From contig CAAENW010000147.1 of the NCBI GenBank assembly GCA_900757265.1, positions 1 through 10,553 of the forward strand: a stretch of 10,553 nt of DNA, written 5' to 3'. Both the position numbers and the translations under genes were made by a program. Each line of letters starts with the position of its first letter. Within the stretch, counting starts at the first letter, position 1. Below the pieces are notes generated by a model. The model was not told the DNA's origin, searched no databases, and saw only the letters and a program-made list of their open reading frames with translations. Source of the DNA: an uncultured Collinsella sp. Its GTDB lineage: Bacteria > Actinomycetota > Coriobacteriia > Coriobacteriales > Coriobacteriaceae. Positions 1 through 5,178 of the stretch are shown piece by piece.

Positions 1-43
1 AGGCCGCGGCAAGCGCGGCCTCGCGGGTCAACGTATGCGCGGG
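1..43. other. Left edge, downstream of the HMA gene; no assignable gene
   Basis: These bases follow the stop codon of the HMA protein when read on the minus strand. They are GC-rich and stay open in at least one minus-strand frame, but no ATG and no convincing ribosome binding site is visible. In genomes with this gene order a metal-transporting P-type ATPase often follows, but nothing here proves it. Confidence 0.3.
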
Positions 44-262
44 TTAGAGAATGATCTCGCAGTCCGGCTCGGCGTCGGCGGTGAACTCAACGACGCGGTC
101 CAGGACCTCGTCGAACTTGGCGTCGTCGGCCTCGAGCGTCAGCTTCTGGGTCATAAAGTTGACCGAAACGGACTTGACGCCCTCGAGCTTGGCAAGTTCG
201 TCCTGAAGCTCGCGCGCGCAGTTGGCGCAATCGATCTCGTCGAGCTTAAACTGCTTTTTCAT
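44..262 (-). CDS. Stand-alone heavy-metal-associated (HMA) domain protein
   Basis: A 72-residue cytoplasmic protein that is essentially one HMA (ferredoxin-like beta-alpha-beta) domain of the type found in CopZ chaperones and at the N terminus of CadA/ZntA ATPases. The metal-binding loop is IDCANCA, with C12 and C15 as the CxxC pair. The usual GMxCxxC methionine is replaced (EIDCANC), a form I associate more with Zn/Cd-type HMA domains than with copper chaperones; that is family knowledge, not proof. A third cysteine (C68) sits in an acidic tail (DAEPDCEIIL). The start is supported by an AAAGGA Shine-Dalgarno (270-275) 7 nt upstream. It lies 63 nt downstream of the ArsR-type regulator on the same strand, so the two are probably one transcript. 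Likely role: delivering or buffering a soft or borderline metal ion, perhaps for a transporter encoded off the left edge. Confidence 0.88.
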   Translation of the reverse strand: MKKQFKLDEIDCANCARELQDELAKLEGVKSVSVNFMTQKLTLEADDAKFDEVLDRVVEFTADAEPDCEIIL

Positions 263-325
263 GGTGGGTTCCTTTCCCTGTGTTAGCGGTCTGGGTGCCG
301 GCCGCGCTGATACCGTGGGTGATTG

Positions 326-691
326 CTATTCGCAGATATGGCTCATGCCCTGGTTAAGCATGGTGTAGACGTGATCGTCGGCGAGCGAGTAGAGAATGTT
401 GCGGCCGTCGCGGCGGAACTTGACCAGGTGCGACTGCTTAAGCGTGCGCAGCTGGTGCGATACTGCCGACTGCGAGGTTGCGGTCGCCTCGGCGATGTCG
501 GCCACGCAGAGCTCGCGGCCCATGAGGGCATAGAGGATCTTGATGCGTGTGGTGTCGCTGAAGACCTTGAACAGGTCGGCCAGGTCGTACAACAGCTCCT
601 CGTCGGGAAGGTCCTCGGGCGAGCAGGTGGTGGGGACGATCGGCTCGGTGGCCTCGATGCCAGTCTTTGTTTCATCAGCGTGGCTGCTCAT
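326..691 (-). CDS. ArsR/SmtB-family metal-responsive transcriptional repressor
   Basis: A 121-residue winged-helix repressor. Residues 35-105 form the ArsR fold: DLFKVFSDTTRIKILYAL, then ELCVADIAE (alpha3), then SQSAVSHQLRTLKQSHLV as the recognition helix (about 73-90), and a wing RRDGRNILYSL. The C-terminal helix carries D105, H107, H118 and E121. This spacing (DxH, 11 apart, then HxxE) equals the alpha5 zinc site of SmtB (D104, H106, H117, E120). C62 and D65 match alpha3 residues of SmtB, and C23 in the N-terminal arm could complete a second alpha3N-type site. From the family, apo-repressor binds the operator and Zn, Cd or Co releases it. An AAAGGA ribosome site lies 7 nt upstream of the ATG. 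The gene leads the operon with the HMA protein and is probably autoregulated through the dyads at 706-760. The exact metal is inferred. Confidence 0.93.
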   Translation of the reverse strand: MSSHADETKTGIEATEPIVPTTCSPEDLPDEELLYDLADLFKVFSDTTRIKILYALMGRELCVADIAEATATSQSAVSHQLRTLKQSHLVKFRRDGRNILYSLADDHVYTMLNQGMSHICE

Positions 692-705
692 TGCAATATC
701 CTTTC

Positions 706-760
706 ATATGAACATGCGCTCATATAATTTACTTTCGATTATATGAGCGCATGTTCACAT
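706..760. promoter_or_regulatory. Paired ArsR-type operators forming a long inverted repeat
   Basis: Arms 709-728 and 738-757 are perfect 20-bp reverse complements around a 9-nt spacer (23 of 24 if extended to 705-728/738-761). Each arm is itself a dyad with ATATGA...TCATAT-like ends: 706-725 (centre 715.5), and 741-760 with one mismatch in the outer six pairs (centre 750.5). The ATATGA/TGTTCA character fits SmtB/CzrA-class operators. The two dyads are 35 bp apart. One lies between the -35 and -10 boxes and the other lies just downstream of the predicted start site, so bound repressor would block RNA polymerase. Confidence 0.82.
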
Positions 761-765
761 GTCAA
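738..765 (-). promoter_or_regulatory. Consensus sigma-70-type promoter of the arsR-HMA operon
   Basis: On the minus strand a perfect TTGACA (760-765) is followed after 16 nt by a perfect TATAAT (738-743). Transcription would start near 731, about 40 nt before the ArsR-type start codon. The spacer is filled by an operator dyad, so a very strong promoter is expected to be silenced by its own repressor until metal is present. Confidence 0.85.
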
Positions 766-842
766 TACAATTTGCGATAATTTCGATGACTGCTTGCCGC
801 CTCGGCGATTTTCTGCGGGTTGGGAGACATCGACGCAATGCT

Positions 843-872
843 CGCCAACATATTTCGAGATGTTCGGCCAGC
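843..872 (+). repeat. 30-nt dispersed repeat, copy A
   Basis: It matches copy C in 26 of 30 positions in inverted orientation. Conserved blocks are CCWACAT, TTTCGAG and TTCGGCCAGC. It is convergent with copy B 158 bp away. Read in frame it encodes PTYFEMFGQ, a conservative variant of the peptides read from copies B and C. Confidence 0.8.
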
Positions 873-1030
873 ATGCTAAGAAAGCCACCTTGAGAAGCAT
901 TAGAACTGTTCATATTTGTACTTTATCGTGTTAAATACCGCGAGAATCAGTTCTTCCTCTACGGGAGTTCCTGCAGAATCAGTTTTATCTAAAGTTATAT
1001 TGAGCATTGCTGCAGCCAATCTGGCACATC

Positions 1031-1060
1031 GGTGGCCGAATAAGTCGAAAAATGTAGGTG
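1031..1060 (-). repeat. 30-nt dispersed repeat, copy B
   Basis: It matches copy C in 27 of 30 positions (differences are G/C, G/A and G/C). It lies 20 nt beyond the stop codon of the nuclease-like gene. The minus-strand reading is PPTFFDLFGH. Confidence 0.85.
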
Positions 1061-1080
1061 GACATCCGCAGAGATCGCCT

Positions 1081-2289
1081 TTAGAAGAGCGAATTCTCAA
1101 TTAGATCAATAATCGTGTCGTCTTCCGTGCGGTTTTCATCGATTTTTGCGAAAATGTCGCTTTCCCAAGGCCCATTGATTTCCTCAGCAAGGGCCCCGAC
1201 GTGTTGCATGTCGTCGGGTTCTGGCACATCGTTGATGCTCGGGTCATCAGCTTGCGGATATTGGCTTGCAATTTCGCGCTTGGCGGCCTCTTCTTCTTTG
1301 AGTGTCTCCAGGACGCGGCGGCCGTATTCGAAGTAGCGCCGCAAGACAAATTGACGAAGAGTTTCTTGCAGGATGGCGAAGTTATCCGGGAGTCGACCGG
1401 GCCATATCTTCTCGCGAATGCGAATCGCTTCCATGACCCGTCTAAAAGCGGACTGCTTGAAAAACGAATGACGACTAACTGTGATAACGGCATATCCCAT
1501 GTTTCGCAGCGTGTTTCGGCGTTCCTCGTCAATTGATTGCTGTTCGGGCTCGTCGTGGTAAAAGCCGTTGTATTCGATATCGGTCATCGAATTTTCGAGC
1601 AGCGCGTCGAGGTAGAAAACCGTCCGTCGCGTTAGGGCGGCGTATCTTTTGGGGACTGGGATCGGATAGTCCGTTTTGATAACGCGTATGGCTAAGCCAC
1701 CCATTGACTTGGGCATTGTCAGCATCATGACAAACGCCGTTTCGAGTGGGGAGCGACAGCCTTCGCGTACATAAGAAAGTGCCTTAAGTGCTTTATTAGA
1801 TCCACGATACCCCGATGCCTCTGAAAAGAAGGCTCTGAGCTCTTCAACGCTGGTTAGGGCTGGGCGCTCGCGATATTGAGTTTCGTCGGACGTTCCAAGC
1901 GCGTAGGAGCCGCAGATTTCAAAGTAATACTCAACGAGCTCCGAAAGGTTGAGGTCGGCTGCTGCTTCTAACGCGCACAGCTTGATATCGACGATGTAGA
2001 CGTTCGGCTCGAGTTCTAGGTAGCTTTCTGCATCAAACGTATAGCGCGTGCAGTGGCAGATGCAGCCCTTGCGGTGCCTTTTGGCATTATTGGAAAACGT
2101 CAGCACATGGATGCTTTCAGAATCGACATTCTTTCTGTTGAGCCATGCTCGCGCCGCTTCCAGGTTGGACGTGGTCGGCGCAGACACCTTGATCTTTTCC
2201 ATAGATATGGGATCGGTCGCGTGGCTTGCGAGCGAGTTGACTGTTTGGTATACAGCGCGTGCCGTGGTATGTGACAGAACGATTCCCAT
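1081..2289 (-). CDS. Coriobacterial hypothetical protein with DUF559/Vsr-like PD-(D/E)XK nuclease-type domain
   Basis: About 402 residues from the preferred ATG at 2289 (MGIVLSHTTARAVY). The frame stays open to 2559, but that extra 90-residue segment looks random in composition and contains repeat copy D, so it is probably not translated; no strong ribosome site marks either start. Residues below count from 2289. The N-terminal half (about 1-190) resembles proteins I associate with Coriobacteriia: an LSHTTA start, a central predicted alpha/beta region and a SPLETAFVMMLTMP helix. A cysteine cluster CICHC lies at 76-80. Residues 220-290 look like a DUF559/Vsr-type restriction-endonuclease fold: FYLDALLE with D228, TDIEYNGFYH with E239, then a D/E/R-rich helix and GYAVITVSR. 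The C-terminal 100 residues form a charged helical tail (LETLKEEEAAKREI) not typical of minimal DUF559 proteins. Function is unknown; a defence or DNA-processing role is speculation. Lower GC than its neighbours and flanking repeats suggest horizontal acquisition. Confidence 0.75.
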   Translation of the reverse strand: MGIVLSHTTARAVYQTVNSLASHATDPISMEKIKVSAPTTSNLEAARAWLNRKNVDSESIHVLTFSNNAKRHRKGCICHCTRYTFDAESYLELEPNVYIVDIKLCALEAAADLNLSELVEYYFEICGSYALGTSDETQYRERPALTSVEELRAFFSEASGYRGSNKALKALSYVREGCRSPLETAFVMMLTMPKSMGGLAIRVIKTDYPIPVPKRYAALTRRTVFYLDALLENSMTDIEYNGFYHDEPEQQSIDEERRNTLRNMGYAVITVSRHSFFKQSAFRRVMEAIRIREKIWPGRLPDNFAILQETLRQFVLRRYFEYGRRVLETLKEEEAAKREIASQYPQADDPSINDVPEPDDMQHVGALAEEINGPWESDIFAKIDENRTEDDTIIDLIENSLF

Positions 2290-2400
2290 ACGCGCATGAT
2301 GGCATAGCGGACGCCATATACGCTCGAAACTTCGGGCAACGGTATTGGGGCGCGGCTTATCTTCTGCGAACGGTGGGTTTTTGAGCTGTCGTATTGAGGG

Positions 2401-2439
2401 GGGGCAGCTTCGGCTGGGGAGGTTTCTGTCGGCTGCCCC
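2401..2439. other. Competing hairpins upstream of the nuclease-like gene
   Basis: GGGGCAGC (2401-2408) pairs perfectly with GCTGCCCC (2432-2439) across a 23-nt loop. A smaller hairpin, CAGC-TTCG-GCTG (2405-2416), uses part of the same left arm, so the two folds exclude each other. In a minus-strand leader this could be an attenuator; on the plus strand it is followed by ATTTT. Function is unproven. Confidence 0.4.
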
Positions 2440-2502
2440 ATTTTGGTGAACTTTAGTTGCGGATTCGTAGCTTCTAAGCGTTTTTGCCGACCGCTCAGAT
2501 GC

Positions 2503-2532
2503 CTCACCAACATAATTTGAGTTATTCGGCCT
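2503..2532 (+). repeat. 30-nt dispersed repeat, degenerate copy D
   Basis: It matches copy C in about 22 of 30 positions and is better over its central part (CCAACAT, TTTGAG, TTCGGCC). Its orientation is that of copy A, convergent with copy C 130 bp away. The equivalent reading is PT-stop-FELFG, so the peptide frame is broken by TAA. Confidence 0.6.
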
Positions 2533-2662
2533 TATCCTATACGAATGGTGCGATCGCAACGTCCTATTCGAATTGATTCAGGTAGATTTATAGGGCTTGG
2601 TTGCGAAATTGGGGCGACTATAGCGCTCGATTGCGGTTCAAGGGGCCTTGACTAGTGGTTCA

Positions 2663-2692
2663 GCTGGCCGAACAACTCGAAAAATGTAGGTG
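2663..2692 (-). repeat. 30-nt dispersed repeat, copy C
   Basis: Best reference copy, with matches of 27/30 to B and 26/30 to A. The minus-strand reading is PPTFFELFGQLNH followed by TAG. It lies upstream of the nuclease-like gene and faces copy D. Confidence 0.85.
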
Positions 2693-2741
2693 GGCCAACC
2701 TGCCGACTATGTGAAGCACGCGTATTCGCTCGTTTTGATGA

Positions 2742-2777
2742 AAACTAGGGTGCAGCCATAAGGCTGCGCCCTAGTTT
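2742..2777 (-). terminator. Rho-independent terminator of the exonuclease gene (bidirectional shape)
   Basis: A 16-bp stem (2742-2757 with 2762-2777; one G-U wobble at 2751/2768) closes an ATAA loop. On the minus strand the stem ends in TTTT. It lies 65 bp past the exonuclease stop codon and shields the nuclease-like gene from read-through. Confidence 0.88.
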
Positions 2778-2842
2778 ACTGCGTGCCGGTGTGCCCAGAC
2801 GGATTGCGCTGTGCCTGGCAGGCGCTCCCGCAGATGGATCGG

Positions 2843-3811
2843 TTATTTCGCGAATAGGTTCTTGAGGTTGAACTCGGCTTGGACGGTGCGGAGCATGAGG
2901 TCGGTGTCGTCCAAGCCCAGGTGCTGCTCGTTGGCGTCGGCGGCGAGGGTTCCACGGCGGCGTGCCCAGTTCTCGAGCGCGGCGGGGGCGGACTCGCGGG
3001 GGAGCGAGCGCACGTCGGCGTCCAGGCTGCGGCAGATCTGGCGCGAGTCGATGACGATGATCTTACCCGCGCGGCGTGCCTCGGCGTAACCGTCCAGGTG
3101 AATCTTGAACCAGCTGTCCTCAAAGGCGGCGTTATGCGCCATGTACGGGTACTTCTTCATAAGCTTGAGCAGCTGCTTTTGCAGCTCCTTGTTCTCGCGG
3201 AAGGGCGTTTTGCCGTCGATGTCGTCCCAGGTGATGTGGTGGATATTCGACAGCGGTACATCCTCGCCGCGGTAGATGTCGGGCAGGCCGCAGTAGTGTG
3301 CCTCGGCGTCATGCGGGACGGCGTCGCTGGTGAGCTCCATGATCTCCCAGCCCACGTTGATGATATAACCACGCTCGGGTGCACGGCCGGTGGTCTCGAT
3401 GTCGATGCCGAGCACGGTGCCCTGGATGGGCTTGCGGGCGTAGGCCACGCCGAGCGCGTCGCGGTCGCCGCGGATCTCGCGCATGACCGACGCGGCGGTG
3501 CGCTTTTGCATCTTACCGATGGCCGCGCAGGTGTCGGCATCGGACAGACCGCGCGAAAGCGTCGCGGGCGTCACGTTGCGCAGACGTGCCTCGCCAATCT
3601 GGTCGCACAGGTCGCGGTTGCGGTCGGCCAGGTCGCGCACGGTGGCAAAGTCGAAACCGGGGTCGCCCTCGGCGGTAAAGTACTCGGTTTCGAGCACCTT
3701 AAGGGCCTCCTCGCCCTTCTGGCGCTCGGATTCCATGGCGCCGTGATCGCCATAGATAAACATGGGGATAAACGGCTGACGCTCGTATTCGAGTGCTTGT
3801 GAAACGTTCAT
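2843..3811 (-). CDS. DnaQ-like DEDDh 3'-5' exonuclease domain protein
   Basis: A 322-residue cytoplasmic protein. The C-terminal part (about 132-320) is a DEDDh exonuclease of the DnaQ/RNase T superfamily. Exo I is GIDIETTG with D137 and E139, Exo II is HNAAFED with D232, and Exo III is HLGLDD with H297 and D302. These acidic residues bind two divalent metals and H297 is the general base, so exonuclease activity on DNA or RNA is expected. The first ~130 residues are a separate, mostly helical charged segment (ESERQKGEEALKVLETEYFTAEGD; later CAAIGKMQKRTAASVMREIRGDRDALGVAYARKPIQG) that I do not recognise; it may hold substrate or partner contacts. A clear AAGGAG ribosome site lies 7 nt before the ATG. 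The gene is monocistronic: it is divergent from the permease and ends at the terminator at 2742-2777. The substrate cannot be read from the sequence. Confidence 0.9.
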   Translation of the reverse strand: MNVSQALEYERQPFIPMFIYGDHGAMESERQKGEEALKVLETEYFTAEGDPGFDFATVRDLADRNRDLCDQIGEARLRNVTPATLSRGLSDADTCAAIGKMQKRTAASVMREIRGDRDALGVAYARKPIQGTVLGIDIETTGRAPERGYIINVGWEIMELTSDAVPHDAEAHYCGLPDIYRGEDVPLSNIHHITWDDIDGKTPFRENKELQKQLLKLMKKYPYMAHNAAFEDSWFKIHLDGYAEARRAGKIIVIDSRQICRSLDADVRSLPRESAPAALENWARRRGTLAADANEQHLGLDDTDLMLRTVQAEFNLKNLFAK

Positions 3812-3905
3812 ATAACTGCTCCTTGGACGGGCCGCACCGCGCGGCTCGGGTTCATTGAGATGTGGCGAGATGATAGTTTACCATGGGCAACTATTGGCAT
3901 CGCGC

Positions 3906-3951
3906 CTAGGACAACTACAATACCCTAGTTGACCGCTAGGACTTTTACAAT
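3906..3951 (+). promoter_or_regulatory. Direct repeat CTAGGAC-N3-TACAAT upstream of the permease
   Basis: CTAGGAC-AAC-TACAAT (3906-3921) and CTAGGAC-TTT-TACAAT (3936-3951) are 16-nt units exactly 30 bp apart, about three helical turns. The second TACAAT could be a -10 box giving a start 20-30 nt before the permease ATG, but no good -35 sits at the right distance (a TTGACC at 3929-3934 is only 11 nt away). This may be a pair of activator or repressor sites, or tandem promoters. Which of these is not resolved. Confidence 0.5.
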
Positions 3952-3983
3952 GCTGCCGAAAGACACGAAAGGTTCCATCCGTC

Positions 3984-5072
3984 ATGGATTTGCTGATTGA
4001 TATTCTGCTCGACGCCGGCAAGGACACGCTCTCGCTGGTGCCGTTTTTGTTGGTGACGTATCTGGCCCTCGAGACCTTGGAGCACGTCGCGGGCGACCGC
4101 GTTAACGGGGCCATCAAGCGCGCCGGCGCCGCGGGTCCCGTGGTTGGCTCGTTGCTGGGCATGGTGCCGCAGTGCGGCTTTTCGGCAATGGCGGCAACGC
4201 TGTACGCCGGTCGCGTCGTGACGCTGGGCACCTTGGTGGCGGTGTTCCTTTCGACCTCCGACGAGATGCTGCCGCTGCTACTTGCCGAGCAGGTTCCCGT
4301 GCAGACTATGGCGATGCTTTTGGCTTCGAAAGCGCTTATCGCACTGGTCACGGGCTTTATTGTAGATGCCGCCATTCGCGGTCTGCGTCGCAACGCCCGC
4401 GCGCATGCGGCGATTCGCCGTACCGTGCTGGGGACCGCTGCCAATCCGGCTCATGTGAACTGCGCGCACGACGACCACAGCGGCGGTGACATCATCGACG
4501 AGGTGGCCGAGGCGGGCGTGAGCGCCGACCACATCCACGAGCTGTGCGAGCGCGACCATTGCGGTTGTGATGAAGACGAGAACGAGCACGAATACGGACA
4601 TGGCCACGATCACGGTCATGAGGGCGAATATGAACACCATGATGGTCACGGTCACTCCCATTCCCACGAAGGGACGCCTGTCCTGTCGATTATCCGCAGC
4701 GCGATCTCCCACACCGTGCAGGTATCGGTATTCATTTTCCTGGTGACGCTGATTCTGGTTGCCGTGCTCGAGACGTTCGGCGAATCGGCGATTGAGCAGT
4801 TCCTGCGCGGTAACGAGACGCTTGCGGTCCTGGGCTCGGCACTCGTCGGCCTGATCCCCAACTGCTCGGCCAGCGTCGTCATCACGCAACTGTACCTGGA
4901 AGGCGCGCTGCAGCTGGCCCCGATGCTCGCCGGCACGCTCATTTCCGCCGGCGTGGGTTATCTGGTGCTGTTCCGCACCAACCGCAGCGCCCGCGAAAAT
5001 GCCGTGTTCCTGATTATGATGTACGTCATCGGCGCGGGCTGGGGTCTCATCCTTTCCGCCTTTGGCCTCTAA
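3984..5072 (+). CDS. Membrane metal efflux permease, ArsP_2 / putative manganese transporter type, with His-rich loop
   Basis: A 362-residue integral membrane protein built as two similar halves. The first half (about 1-131) has four hydrophobic segments and the motif MVPQCGFSAMA (P62, Q63, C64). The second half (about 237-362) has LIPNCSASVVITQLYLEGAL (P292, N293, C294). These paired P-[QN]-C motifs are, to my recollection, typical of the family annotated as arsenic efflux protein or putative manganese transporter (Pfam ArsP_2). Between the halves lies a ~100-residue soluble loop. Its part 183-228 is packed with His, Asp, Glu and Cys (HCGCDEDENEH, then repeated HGH, HDH and HSH), an obvious site for Zn, Mn, Ni or Cu binding. 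The ATG is preceded by GAAAGG with an 11-nt spacing, rather long. Substrate is uncertain: the loop argues for a divalent cation rather than an organoarsenical. Transcription is divergent from the exonuclease and ends at a repeat pair. Confidence 0.85.
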   Translation: MDLLIDILLDAGKDTLSLVPFLLVTYLALETLEHVAGDRVNGAIKRAGAAGPVVGSLLGMVPQCGFSAMAATLYAGRVVTLGTLVAVFLSTSDEMLPLLLAEQVPVQTMAMLLASKALIALVTGFIVDAAIRGLRRNARAHAAIRRTVLGTAANPAHVNCAHDDHSGGDIIDEVAEAGVSADHIHELCERDHCGCDEDENEHEYGHGHDHGHEGEYEHHDGHGHSHSHEGTPVLSIIRSAISHTVQVSVFIFLVTLILVAVLETFGESAIEQFLRGNETLAVLGSALVGLIPNCSASVVITQLYLEGALQLAPMLAGTLISAGVGYLVLFRTNRSARENAVFLIMMYVIGAGWGLILSAFGL

Positions 5073-5104
5073 GTAGATTATTGGGACATGTCTTACGATC
5101 TACC
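5073..5104 (+). repeat. Palindromic intergenic repeat, unit 1
   Basis: The outer arms GTAGAT and ATCTAC pair, with the core TTGGGACATGTC between them. It is the inverted copy of unit 2 (26 of 32 positions identical). It begins on the base after the permease stop codon and could act as its 3' hairpin. Confidence 0.8.
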
Positions 5105-5141
5105 TCTGTGACCAGGGCATTCCCCGCCGCCAAAACAAATA

Positions 5142-5174
5142 GGTAGATTTCCGGACATGTCCCAAAAATCTACC
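5142..5174 (-). repeat. Palindromic intergenic repeat, unit 2
   Basis: GGTAGAT and ATCTACC form the outer arms and GGACATGTCC (5153-5162), a perfect 10-bp palindrome, forms the core. It ends 4 nt before the stop codon of the YaiI-family gene. I recall this motif as common between genes in Collinsella; this is memory, not a search. It may serve as a bidirectional terminator or mRNA 3' end stabiliser. Confidence 0.8.
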
Positions 5175-5178
5175 TTGG

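Larger units (their letters stand above)
766..1080. other. Gene-poor region with two convergent repeat copies
   Basis: About 315 bp, less GC-rich than the flanks. It holds repeat copies A (843-872, plus orientation) and B (1031-1060, minus orientation). A 66-codon minus-strand reading frame (900-1100) starts at a TTG overlapping the end of the nuclease-like gene and reads through copy B as PPTFFDLFGH. No good ribosome site precedes it and I do not call it a gene. No other structure was recognised. Confidence 0.5.

Noticed and set aside
743..934. 63-codon plus-strand frame starting in the operator and reading repeat copy A
   Set aside because: Random-looking composition, no ribosome site; only the short repeat part resembles the other copies.
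900..1100. 66-codon minus-strand frame containing repeat copy B
   Set aside because: TTG start with no ribosome site and overlap with the preceding stop codon; the tail (VEEELILAVFNTIKYKY) looks mildly protein-like, but evidence is too thin to call a gene.
2581..2592. Possible relic of the GGTAGATTT palindromic repeat near 2581
   Set aside because: Only about nine bases agree and there is no GGACATGTCC core or closing arm; chance is enough.
2879..3802. Long plus-strand open frame (307 codons) opposite the exonuclease
   Set aside because: It mirrors the codon periodicity of the exonuclease gene, has no ribosome site, and its translation is valine/glycine/alanine-rich without domain features; the minus-strand gene has all DEDDh motifs.
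3812..3983. Possible manganese (yybP-ykoY) riboswitch before the permease
   Set aside because: The conserved loop sequences and stems of that riboswitch could not be found; only the direct repeat is visible.
4278..4889. Minus-strand open frame (203 codons) inside the permease
   Set aside because: The valine/methionine-rich stretch is simply the complement of the His-rich codons; no start signal.
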